A stretch of DNA of 64,000 nt from Cordia subcordata (lineage: Eukaryota > Streptophyta > Magnoliopsida > Boraginales > Cordiaceae): assembly GCA_028554755.1 (NCBI GenBank), contig JAPTOF010000012.1, forward strand, positions 1,878,501 through 1,942,500, given 5' to 3'. The position numbers and the translations under genes were made by a program. How positions within the stretch are numbered: position 1 is the first letter of the stretch; every line of letters starts with the position of its first letter. The notes beneath the pieces are model-generated. The model was not told where the DNA came from, did no database searches, and worked only from the letters and a program-made list of their open reading frames with translations. Below, one piece after another: positions 24,301 through 36,600 of this stretch.

Positions 24301-27300
24301 ATTGATTTCACCTTACATACAAGTTTCCGAAACCTCTATAACCATCTGTAAAATGATATTAACCTACAAACAGCATTGCAATAAGATCTCCAGTTTCAAA
24401 AGAATAGAGTTATGGCTCCTCATGGCACACATGCAGGCAACAGTTCAGACGTTTTATTGAATATAAATCTACCAACTTCAAAAAGTTACTTACTATGTAT
24501 GTGTATATGAATTAGTTTCTGCGGCCTACTAGGCACTTTTTCAATCTCTGCCATGAAGGGAGATGGAAAAATGATCTCATCCTGACAAGTAGCAACATAC
24601 AGTCACTTGTCTTTACCCTCCACCCCTAGCAACACAAAAAATGCAGCAATAGTGGAGAAATAATCGTAGGTCGCACTAGAAGATGTAATCTTAAGTGAAC
24701 ATATCTGCTCAGCAAGATTCTAATCCAATAATTTATCAAGGAATCTGTGCACACGTGTCAATTGTGTTCACTTTTCTTTTGTTGAGAGCACTGTCATCAT
24801 TTTCCGGGACTCAGTGCCATTAGTAGGTGCCTCAATTTTTGAACTTCTCCATGTATTGCAGGTCACAATGGTTGGTTAGGTTAGCCTGATACGAGTCTCT
24901 TACCCATATAACCCTGATTAAGAAGTATATCCGGGCACTAGGTACCTTATAAACAGATCATAGTGGTTTGTGAATGGGACACAGAACTCAATTAGCTACC
25001 TAATATATATGGTGCTGTGTTAGGGCTATACTTTTTAGGTCAATGAATAATGAGGATGGAGCTCTAAATAAGATAATAATCAGCAGCATCATGTACGCAA
25101 CTTATCTAGACAATTGAGGTCCCTTGACACTAGACACAGAAAGTACAGGAAATGAGGTTCACTAAGTTAATTGAATTCAAAAGTACACTCAATCAAAGGG
25201 GCAACAAATTCAACAATCATAATTCACTTACCCGCATACTTTAAGATCAAACTATGCCACATAAATTTGGGAAGAATAAAAATTATTCAAGCCATACAGC
25301 AGAGAGTTGTACATGTAGGGGAAGAGAAGGTTACCTGACAAAAAGATGAGATTCTTTAATCTGAATGATATCAGTAATTGGAGAAACATCCAACAGTGCG
25401 GCTGCACGAGGCAGAATATTTTTCCCAAATGATCCTGAGGAGGTGATTATGTGAGAGAAGCCACCTTCTTGCTGAACCAAATGGACCAATCTAGCCCATG
25501 GTTCTGCTAAAGGATTTGCAAATTTATCTGAATCAGCAAGGAGCACCTAGACAAAATAAGATTTGGAATGTCAAAAAGTTATAACAAATCCTTATTGCAG
25601 GAGAAGTAATACAAGCTAGAAATATACCCTCCTTGAACAACACTTGATCAGACTGTGCTTGAAAGAATTGGTCTGAGATGCACTCAGTTTAGGGGATTGA
25701 AATTTAAATTACATTTTCCATTTTCTCAAATAAGATCTCCATTGAGAATTTAGGCTAGCTCAATTCACCCTTCATTGGGGTTCCTTCTCAATATGCACGA
25801 GCCAGGAGGTATTTGGATTGCAGAGGATTCAACAAAATGAGAATTACATATGATCTAAATCCAACATCTGATAGGAAAAGAATTTCCCTTAGTCCCTTTG
25901 GAAAAGGTTCACTATAACAGGGTCAATTAGGCACCACATGCATAGGCATACATGTGTAACACTAGGTATGTACCAAACTAGCATTTTTCATTCCCAAAGT
26001 TACCTTAGGCAATGATTGTAGAAAATTGGGATGCTTTCAAACATTATGCTAGAAAAATCTTACTTAAAAATAGGTTATCTAACACACTCTGCACCAAACA
26101 AACCAAAGAAAATGTAAAGAACAGAGCACTACTGCAAAAACTATAAGTTGCAGCCACTAATGATGACAATACTTAGCCCGGAAAAAGGGAAATTCATGAC
26201 ATTACTCCAATTACCTGGGAAATAGAAGGATGGCATGAAGCAGCATGTGTAGCAGCTTCTTGCAGCGAAGAACCTGACCCAGCAAGTAGTAAAGATACCT
26301 TATTATCCTCCCCTACTGACTTTGCAGCCTCCACAGCACTAACTGATGAGGACTTAACAGAACCTCGCTCATGTTCAGCTAAAACCAATGTTCTAATCTA
26401 CATAGACAAGAAGAAATTTTACAACAAGAACATATACAAAACCAAATCAAACCAGACCATCTTTATACCAAATTACCACTAGGTGGGGTTGGCAATGCAA
26501 TCACACTTGTAGAGAGTAGAGATCTGTCTCCCCTATTACCTCATTACACATGCAAATCAAATAAAAATGGCAAGAGTCCCTAGGAAAAAGTTTGTGGGTC
26601 CACCCCCACCCCGCCCCTAGTATTGATTTTGGGGAGGAAGAGGTGTGGGCCGTGGCCCTGGGGTTGGGGTTGTCACGGAAGAAAGAAAAACAAGACCACC
26701 ACTCCTCCATGACAAGAGAAATAACAAAGCAATTTCACATCTAGATCGAAATTAGAGGGGAAAAAAAATCCTCTGATATGCGAACAAGCAAATTATAGAG
26801 CCTCGATTCTTGCCAACTTGAAAAGTCAAATCATTTTATAAACTCTGCAATAGAGATTAGTAAAACTATAGCATGATACAAAAATGTACTTCCGATTATC
26901 ACATGCAACTTAACTTCATTTTTCGACGCCCCTGAGCCAGAACCTCGACCAACAAACCAGTGGATAACCATACCAGGCCAAACATCAACTAGTACGAAAT
27001 GCTCAAGTAAAAATAGTTAAACCAAATAATTGCTTAATCCCACGATACTAACTTATAAAACAAACTCGTATCATAAAACGGAAAATTGCATCTTTGGTTG
27101 AAAACATTTTTCTATAATGTTGACTCTTGTTTTAAATAAATAAATAAATAATTCTCTCTAGCCTTAATCAAATTTAGCTACGAGTAACATGATCAACATG
27201 TGGTTAGGCTCAAAGAAGAAATCCTCACAATGATCACATGCTTCAACTAAAGTAATAAACATTAATAAGAGCTCCAAGCTAAACTATAACTAGAAAAACT

Positions 27301-27445
27301 AGAAATCAATCAATAGCAAAATATGAATATATATATATATACACACACATATAAATATAGAGATACTTACACATCGGTGGCTGGGGACCATGCGAGAAGT
27401 GAACGAGCGGTGTCTGAAAGCATTGAGCACCGCGCGAGTAGCCAT
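21315..27445 (-). CDS. ETFA: Electron transfer flavoprotein subunit alpha, mitochondrial (last exon frameshifted)
   Basis: Eight exons on the minus strand, in order: 27445-27371, 26397-26215, 25546-25335, 24190-24033, 23785-23624, 23341-23289, 22780-22640, 21393-21315. The first exon encodes [18 protein letters not shown], an Arg/Ser-rich presequence typical of mitochondrial import. Domain I follows ([33 protein letters not shown]). The FAD domain contains [44 protein letters not shown] and [14 protein letters not shown] pairs with ETFB in the matrix to pass electrons from acyl-CoA and branched-chain dehydrogenases to ETF:ubiquinone oxidoreductase. The family end ([11 protein letters not shown] then about 15 residues, 353 aa in all, TAG at 21315) is spoiled by one extra base at 21360/21361. 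Read literally, the frame runs to a TAA at 21235 (380 aa). Confidence 0.9.
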
Positions 27446-28129
27446 CTCTTTTCGAGCTATGATTGATTTTGTTCTGAGAAGTAAAACGATGATAGCTTTC
27501 AGTTTTGTAAACACGGAAAACGTGTTTGAGGCACCCGTTTTGTTCTCTTTCACGTGTGACAAAAATAATAAATAAAAAATAAGAGATTAAATCGTGCCCG
27601 GAGCGTGCACTTTACTTTATTAGTATTTGATTTGATTTTTGCATTATTCCTATTTTAAAAATATAATATTATAATAGACTAAGATATAAATGAAATAAAT
27701 CAATAATCAAATAGAAACTTTCTTGTATCCTCTATCATGAAAATCAAATGAGTTGGGTTAGCCCGTCTCCCTTTTCTTTTTCCTTTTTTTTTTTTGGGGG
27801 GGGGGGGTAATAACGAACATTTCATTCATATGGAAATTAAGATTCCAAAAGGTGGTCTTATCTTTCAAGGATAAAAATGAGAACTTCAATTGGTATTTTG
27901 ACTTATCCTGCTATTTGCAAAAATGAAAACTTAATTAAGTGTTTAATCATATTTGGAAAAAAAAAAAAAAGAATCCTTGTAAAGAGGATGATAGATTAGA
28001 GAATAAGTCAATTTGTCACTTGTTCATTTATACTAAATGAAGAGTTATCTTATTGATAATCTCATTAACAATAGATGTCTTCCCAATCACGATGGGGAAG
28101 TCGAATAAAGATTTCCAATAAATTATAAA
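27446..28129. other. Intergenic upstream of ETFA
   Basis: The ETFA promoter region should lie just above 27445; no certain TATA box is seen. Further on are a poly-T/poly-G run (about 27784-27807) and A/T-rich sequence without coding signals. Confidence 0.4.
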
Positions 28130-29080
28130 CTAGTGTATATTTATTCGTGCTTTGTGCAGATTTATTTTTTAATAATAAATGTTAAATTAAATTAAATTTA
28201 TTTATTTTTAATAACAAATAATGAATTTAGTCATGAATATTCTATACTCTATGTGGTTTTTTTATTAATAAATATTAAATTTATTTAGGTTCAATTTTTG
28301 AAATTCACAAATGAAAAATACTTTAAGACTTTTAATCATTAATTAATTAGTAATTAAAATTTAAATTAAAACTAATAATGTATATCCATAATGAATAATA
28401 AATGAACCTTTTGAATTGACAAATGAATATTATTTTTTAAAATTAATTGGCAATTAAGTTTTTAAATTAAAATAAGAATATATATCCATAATAGAATAGA
28501 TAATAGGAGAATCTTTTGGAATTCACAAATGAAATATATAAATTGATTGATTATTTATTTGTCAATTAAAGCTAATAATTTAATTATATCCATAAAGATA
28601 AAAATAATAAAAATAAAATAAATAATAAATAATAAATTATTATATAAGCTAATAATAAAATAATTATTTCCATGTAAGTGCTAGCATGACACTCTCATAA
28701 TGCTCAAAAAATAAATTTTTAATAGTTAAATTAAATTTACTAGGATTTAATCTTTTAAAGCTCACAAATGAATATTATTTTAAGAACTAATTGATGGGAA
28801 TTAAATTTCTAACACTAATAATATGTATACATAATAGATATGAAATAAACATTTTAAAATTCACAAATAAATTTTACCTTCAGCATTAATTGATTGATCT
28901 TTTAATATTTTAATTAAAGTTAATAATGTATATTCATAAAATAAGAAATAATAGAAAGTAAAATGATAAATAAAAATAATTATGCCACGTAAGCGCTGTT
29001 ATGTCACTATTACAATGGAGCTGACATAGCATTCTCACAATACTAAAAAACGTAAAACTTTTATAACAAACGAATTTTGT
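28130..29080. repeat. AT-rich degenerate tandem repeat block, possible Helitron remnant
   Basis: The motif ATTCACAAATGAA and its surroundings recur at about 28303, 28414, 28521, 28761 and 28861, giving a unit of roughly 100-120 bp, strongly diverged. The left edge reads ACTAGTGTATATTTATTCGTGC; on the minus strand this resembles the CTAG|T end with a weak hairpin seen in the Helitrons at 10960 and 11793. The opposite end could not be fixed. No coding. Confidence 0.45.
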
Positions 29081-29404
29081 TGGCACTAGAAACTATTAGT
29101 AATTATGTATATGACAAAAATGGGATGGACCTTTATTGCTTTATTATGAATCCAGAGTGAAATAAACTAATATATTCTCAATTGTACTCATCTTAGATGG
29201 AAAAGAAAAGATTATGTTATCGAAACTTAAAGATAAATTATGAATCATAATATTTATTCACATTTAATAAGATATTAAAACCACTCTGTAACCATTTTCA
29301 TCGGGCATGGAAAATTGCAATTTTACATAACCATGTGAAGGAAGTTATGCATTGAATTGAGGAAACAAAATAGAGTTTGATATGGGTGGATAAGCACATT
29401 GCCA

Positions 29405-29660
29405 TACAGGGCATAGGTGAGTTGGTAAGTAGCCAGGTGATTAGGGTGGAGACACTCTGACAACGCGGGATCGAGTCCGTGTGACGGCAGTACTCCGCTG
29501 AAATATTGCGGGGGCTGTTGCTGGATTTCCACGCCCGTTGGTCCTCTCCCTGGTCGGGCTGCCACTCACGCACATCCCTCGATTTACCTCCCGCCTGGTT
29601 AAGGGGCCTTTGGCCAGGTGGGAAAGGGGTTCTCCTTTGGTTAACCCTTTAAAAGAAATA
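29405..29660 (+). mobile_element. tRNA-derived SINE-like element
   Basis: A GC-rich island of about 250 bp in very AT-rich DNA. It has an A-box-like GGTGAGTTGGTAAG near 29415 and a B-box-like GGGATCGAGTCC near 29467, the spacing expected of a Pol III promoter. It ends in a T-rich then A-rich stretch (CCTTTAAAAG). There is no cloverleaf, so it is not a tRNA gene. Short ORFs on the opposite strand are by-products of its composition. Confidence 0.5.
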
Positions 29661-30692
29661 AACAAAAGGCCATGCGTGAAACCCAAGAGCATAGTCATTC
29701 ACTGATAAAGGTCTCATTATGCTTGTGATTTTCATATTACTTGCAATATCCATGAATACCAAGTCCCAACAGTGGGTATACATCCTTGACTATTTGCACA
29801 TATATAATCAACACGCACATACCACATTCTACTTTCTAACTCGAGCATTGCAGCTCATCCCGAGGGAAAAAACCCCAATTTTCTCTTGTTGTCTCGTACA
29901 TTTATTATTGACGATTTATGGGAAAAATTTTACTGGCAAATTTTGCTCTTATCACGATTAAATTGTAACACTTCTTACGTTGGTTGTGCATGAGATTTGT
30001 ATTCGGTTTATAATAGTTTGGATTGTATGTACGAGGAGTTTGTAATGTACTTTCACGTTAGTTTTGAGTGATATTTGTATTCAGTTTATAATAATTTGGG
30101 TTCGTTACTGAATTTAAACATTTTGAACTAGCTTATTAAACTCAATGTGCACAAATCATGAAATATAACATGCAATGGGAGGAATCACAAAATTGGTGAT
30201 CTATACATGAAAGACATGGATGTAAAATATAAAAAACAAGAAAAAATGGAATTCTTACCCGAAAGTTGAAGAAAATAAAGAAAAACGCTTTGACATTTGA
30301 TAATCCTTTTATGCGGTCAAATTTGGTCGTCAAATGACCATCATCACGCCGCGGGGCCCACAAAATCTGCGTGGACCATTATTTTTATTTTTTCACATGC
30401 GACTACACTCAAGGTGGAAAAATTATTTAACCAAAAAAAAAAGTGGAAAAATTAGAAAAATCAAAAGTAAAAAAAAAAAGTGCAAAACATAAATATAAAT
30501 ATTGATAACAAATTGCATATATGAAGTGTGTGAGAGGAAGGAACACTCATCAGTTATTACACAGCTGCGAGTAGCGAATGCGAAATCTCATTCGCTTTCG
30601 CTTCTCAAAAACAAAAATATATCTTCTTTGTCTCGTGTTTAGATCTGTTGAATCCTAAATTAAAATATTAAAAAAAATCAACTCCTGAAGCC
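29661..30692. other. Intergenic, promoter side of PDIL5-4
   Basis: It contains a diverged two-copy repeat of about 80 bp (GATTTGTATTCGGTTTATAATAG near 29995, again near 30070) and A-rich runs. The 5' leader of the PDIL5-4 gene probably lies in the last 150 bp; no certain promoter element is seen. Confidence 0.4.
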
Positions 30693-33600
30693 ATGGTTTC
30701 GACAAGTAAGCTCAAATCCGTCGATTTTTACAGGTCAGCTATTCATTTCTCAGTTTTTATCCTATTTTAAATTTATTTTCTAAGCTGCGAATCTGAGATT
30801 TAATTATTATGCTTATTCATTTTTGCCTGTTGAAATTTTAACGCGTGAATTTTTCTGACATGTCAGCTGTTTTTTTTTTTCATTTTTATCCTAATTTTAG
30901 TTTATTCGTTTGAGCTATGAATCTGAAGACGATCGCTAATTTGATAAATCAACCCTCGATTTTTTTTTTTTTAGTTTTGTAATTTATGTATTGAGATTTA
31001 TGAGTGTGTTGATTTTTTTGTTTGACTTTAGTTTGGACTTAATTGTTCAGCTAGACTTGTGGCATTACAGATGATTTAATAATTCATTTGCAGGTAATTA
31101 AATTTAGATTAGGGTGAATTTAACGGAAACTTTGAGCTGACAAACTATAAATTGCCGATTTACTGTGCATTTTGCTGACTTAGTATAATGTAAGATTGCA
31201 GTTCATTTGTTGCGGGTGATTGGGTGTGCTATCAGTGAAGCTTCTGCCACAAAGAAACCATTTACATGTGAAGCAGCAATTAGATGAGTAGAAAATGTTT
31301 ATTGATAACTTCTATAAAGGAGAAATGGAGATAGAGATGATTAGCCCATATCTATTGGATCATTTATATGTACTTATATATAAAGAATTTTTATTAAGTC
31401 ATTTACATGTAAAGGATAAATAGAGATCAATGGATGAATAGAATATATTTGTCAAATCTTTTATATATAAAGGAGAAATAGTGGTGAGTTAAAAACAGCT
31501 ATCAAACTTTATACATGGAGAATTGAGGACCAACAGGGACAAATAGGAAATGTTTATCAAAGGGTGTTCTGTTTTAAGAGAATTTGGAATAAGTCTATGA
31601 ACAATTAGTTGCTTTCTTTCTGAGTGGTTTGTTTCTAACATGCATGTGACTCATTTGGTGTTGCACTCAAGTTTGATGCTTAGGGCTTGTTTGGATTGGC
31701 TTTTTCTAAAGAAAAAGCACTTTTTGCCCCAAAAGAATCTACATTTTTTCAATAACTATTTGGTTTGGCTTCCGGAAAAGCTAAAATTCTGAAAAATGTT
31801 GGAATGCAGCTTTTTTCATAAGCCAGAATTTTTAGCTTCTCAAAAAGAACTTATTTCTAAAGTTGTTAAAAAAGCACTTTTGAGAAAAGCCAATCTAAAC
31901 AAGCCCTTATTCTAGATAGCATGGCATATTGTTGGGATTTATACGTAATTGTTTTTCTACTTGCAGGAAAATTCCAAGAGATTTGACAGAGGCATCGTTG
32001 TCTGGTGCTGGATTGTCAATGGTAGCTGCCTTCTTCATGGTCTTTTTATTTGGAATGGTAGGGAGCTTATATTTCTAGGTTTACTGATTCAGGGACACTA
32101 TTTTGGTAACACTAATTTATTACTGCTCTAGTGATTGGTTCTTATAGACGACCAGTTCTCTTATCTGTCTCTATTCTGGGAACAGGAACTTTACTCAATT
32201 TACCTTTTGGATTTTCTGGAACCCTTTTAAATGTCACCATTGTTATTGCTGGATTCAGTTTGCTCTTTCTGAACAACATTACAGTGAATGTTCATTTCCT
32301 CAATTGATATTGTTTTGCAGGAACTAAATGATTATCTGACAATAAGCACATCTACATCAATAGTTGTTGACAACAGTTCTGATGGGGAATTCTTAAGGAT
32401 TGATTTTAATGTTAGGTACGTCAGAACTTGGTTACTCTCGTCTTTACCTCAAAATAACTGTTCATTTCTTTATCAAACTGCTCTATCAAATCAACAACCA
32501 CAAGGGAATTAGTGCAAAGATTAAAGTTTTTTTGATTATGTGAAGAATATGACACAAGTTCAAAAATTTTCACTTTAATGGAGGCAACTCAATAGGTCTT
32601 ATTATCCTTCATATTCCATCCAATCGTGCATCCATCGTGTATAATTCTGTGGTGGTTTAGTTGCATTACATGGTATTTTAGTGGCACCACTATGAATGAA
32701 TTTTCTTTTTTACTTTTTGAAACATATATCTAAGTGGCAGCAAATGTGTGCGTGTGGCGGGTTGGGGGGGTCATAATTCCATTAAGTAGTGCAATTTCTA
32801 TCTGTTTCTTGCGTGCAATTTGTTTCACGCATCAATATATAAGTTGTTGGTTACTGTTGTTTTTTCTCTTTTGCCTTGTGTAGTCTATTTCTTCACTTTT
32901 TGCTCTGCCATACTAACTTAGTGTGACATTTCTTATATATTATTTGCTTAAATATTTATGCAGTTTTCCAGCTTTATCTTGTGAATTTGCCTCAGTTGAC
33001 GTGAGTGATGTCTTGGGAACGGTAAGTTTGAGCCAATGTTCATCTTTGCTTGTTGAGATACAGTTTCACTTTCTAGTTATATTGCAACTAAAAGTTGTTT
33101 CATTGATAGCCATGTGCTTTTATATTAATCAACTTCATAATTCTTGATGTGTTTTTCTGTGCTGATTCTCTAACATGGAATTGCAAAGGATGCTTATATT
33201 CAATTAGATTCTTGATCTTGTTTGTAGAGCATATGATTGCTGTTTTCTCTCATTTATAATACCTCTGATGTGTCTCTCTTGCAGACATTCTAATTCTTCC
33301 CTTTTTCGTGTATATTATTTTGGGTTTTGTGAATGAACTTTCCGTAACTATCCCCCAAAATTTCGATTTTCCTTGCACAAACAAGCCCATCCGAATTAGT
33401 TTGCTATCTTAATATCAGAGGGATGAAAATAGAATCTGATTGGGAAAAGTGTTTTGACTTTTAAGTAAGACTCAAATATTGGGACATCTCAGTATCCCAC
33501 ATACGAGACCACTGAAATGACAGGAAGATAGTGCCATATTCTACTTCCCATCTTGAACTTTTCCATAGTTTAGACTTTATTTAATCAGTCAAAACACTTT

Positions 33601-36600
33601 GTATACAAGATTCCATGTATATTCTATTTCATTCTTTGACACAAATATGGAGAGAGGTTCTTTTATGTTTTAAAAATGTAGTTCTTGATTATATTTATGA
33701 GAAGTTAATTTTCCAATCTAAATGGGAGAAATTGGTTTTGCACGGTATACTCTGTTTATGAAATGGAGTATGACCAATTTGCATACATAAATAACAATGA
33801 ATTTGCTATTGTGTGTTGTCTATTAATTTTTGATTCTTGAATTTTATTTTTTATTGTGTGTAATGATTTTTGTAATGCATTCAGTTTATGTCCTATATTT
33901 TTTTCAGAATAGGTTGAATATAACTAAAACAGTCCGGAAGTTTTCAATTGATTCAAATTTAAGACCTACTGGTTCCGAGTTCCACTCAGGATCAATTCCA
34001 GATATGGTTAAGCATGACGAAGAAGTTGATGAAGAACATGGAGAAGGTTCCGTTGCATTGAATAAACATAATTTTGACAGAATCTCACATGAGTAAGTGG
34101 AACCTATCCTACTTCTATTTTGTATTAATGTTTCCGCTTGTATTGCCTTTGTATTTTTAATATTCAAACTTGATATCTGCACACTTTTCTGTGGTTATCT
34201 GATCTGCATAAAATATTTTTATTACAGGTTTCCTATATTGGTAGTTAATTTCTATGCACCTTGGTGCTATTGGAGCAACCGACTGGTATGCTTCACATAT
34301 ATGTTTCTCTCCAAAGTTTATCATTTGCTTAGTATGAGAATCAATATTTTGTTATTATGTGTTTTCTAACCCTCCCTCTCCCTCTCCACCCTCCACTCCT
34401 ATCCCCATCCCCACCCTTACCTCCAAACACACAAAAAAAAGGAGAGAACAGAAATGGTTCTACATTGATGTGGACTCCAATGTTTGTTAGGTTCACTGGG
34501 GCTAGTACATCAATTTTTCCCTGTTACAGGGTGTAAGCATTTATTTGATTTGCTTGAACTCCTCAAGTAAATTTGAAGTTTGTCTTAATCGAGTTGAATA
34601 TCTGAGGGCTAGTTTTGATCTGGGAATCGGGTCAGGAATATTTTAGAATGATGAGGCAGGCAGGCTAGTTCATTGTTCTCTTCATAATGCATTTCTAGTC
34701 ATTTTTGTAATCTAAACTTCTGTCATTAGAATGGGTCTGCACTTTAACATGAAAAGAACAACTTCAAGTTTTCGTTCGTGTTATGATAATAATATAATTT
34801 CTATTAGAAGAGAAAGATGTGGACTAAGTCCAGTCTCTCTGAAACAAATCCGACAATAGTCATAACTAGCATAGCTTAACCATAGAAAACATGAACAGCA
34901 CAGATTTGATAGAGAAGCACAGTCGATTAACTTCTTGCACTGTAGTGAAGGAAGATCAAAATTATGTTGTAGTCATGAAATTGCGTGACTGAATCACTGT
35001 AGCAGCTAAGTCTCTGATGAGGAGACAAACTCTTACTAATGTGAATCTCTAGACTCTGTTGCCCTTTTCTCTTTCTCCCTTTCATCAGTGTCATCATTTC
35101 CAATCTGGCTTGAGATTTGTTCTCCTTAAATGCCTTGGCTCTTCCATAGCACAGAACAGCTTCTGTTGTTTGAGCCTTTGAAGATCTGCATCAATATCTT
35201 TATTAGTGACTCGAGATTCATGAGAAACTATGCAAATACTTCAGTCATATTTCACTTGTGGGGTTACTTCTGCTTGCTCATCTTGATTCATTATTAAACC
35301 ATGCACTCTGGTTTTTGTTAAAACTTCCTTGTTTTCCAAATGAATGAAATTGTGGGTGAGCAACTTCTGCTGTATCACTTTCTGTGTGCAGAAACCTTCC
35401 TGGGAGAAAGCGGCCACAATTATAAGAGAAAGGTACCTGAATCATCTACTTAAATTTTTCTCAATATTTCATCCCAGCCATTAGGTTGAATTTACAGAAC
35501 TATTGTTAATGATGTGGTGTCAAAATTCATGTGCTTTTTCATTCTTAGATATGATCCAGAAATGGACGGGCGCATTCTCTTGGGAAAGGTGGATTGCACT
35601 GAAGAAATTGAATTGTGTAGAAGGTACTTCTGAGACAATAGTTTTTCATACTTGTAGATCAATATTTGATGCTATGACTCCATGTATTTATGTGTCTCTC
35701 TATTCAAGAACTTTTAAGATTCTGAATTTCTTGGTATCTGTAATTATTTTTTGTCAAGGTTGTAAACTTTTTGCACCAGCATGTTGCATTTTTGATGCTT
35801 CCCTGACCTATTTGTTTTTCACTTTCTCACCCAATATATGACCTGGACTTGTAGAAGCCACTATTTACATTGTCTTTTTCCTGATCATTTGCTCTTTGGT
35901 ATTATGCCTGCAATTTCTTGGGCTCTCTATTGATCTATTCAGTCACCAGACACTTACCTCTCTTCACATCTATAATTCGTATAGCAGCATAAAAGATTGC
36001 TTCAGATTGAACTATATTGCCTCCAGAGGCATCATTAACAAATTGTACCATTTATGGAGTTCTCAAGTTGAGATTCCTCATTCTGTTGTAATTTCTGGCT
36101 CGTGCGACTTTTAGCTTATTTTGGTTTCCTCTACACTGTCCTTTTCCTGATAATTTGTTTGTTGGATATCATGTCTACAATGTTTCTTGGGCTCATATTG
36201 ATTTACTGAATCACCCAACATTATTTATAATGCCCAGGATGGCATTTCAAAAGATTGCTTTAGTTTCAACTGTATTATCTCCAAATGCATTATGGAAAAG
36301 TTTGACGGGGTTCTCTAGTTGAGAGTCCTCATTCTGTTGTAATTTCTTGCAGACAATCTTGTGGTTCATTGAAACACTCAGTACTGTTGCGCTTTTGTGC
36401 CACGTGTTTCATTTTTATTTCTCCCTCGTTAATATATTTGTCATGTTGAATGTTCAGGCATCACATACAGGGGTATCCATCGATCCGCATCTTCCGCAAA
36501 GGAAGTGATCTTAAGTAAGAATGATTTAACTATGCCATTTTTATTGGCTGCTTATTATGGTTCACTTAGATTGTGATGCAGATTATTTCCAAATACTTGA

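Noticed and set aside
24014..24460. 148-codon plus-strand frame
   Set aside because: It is the opposite strand of ETFA exon 4 and its intron; the minus-strand exon is clearly the conserved one.
29298..29698. Minus-strand frames in the GC-rich island
   Set aside because: Three overlapping frames without domains coincide with the SINE-like element.
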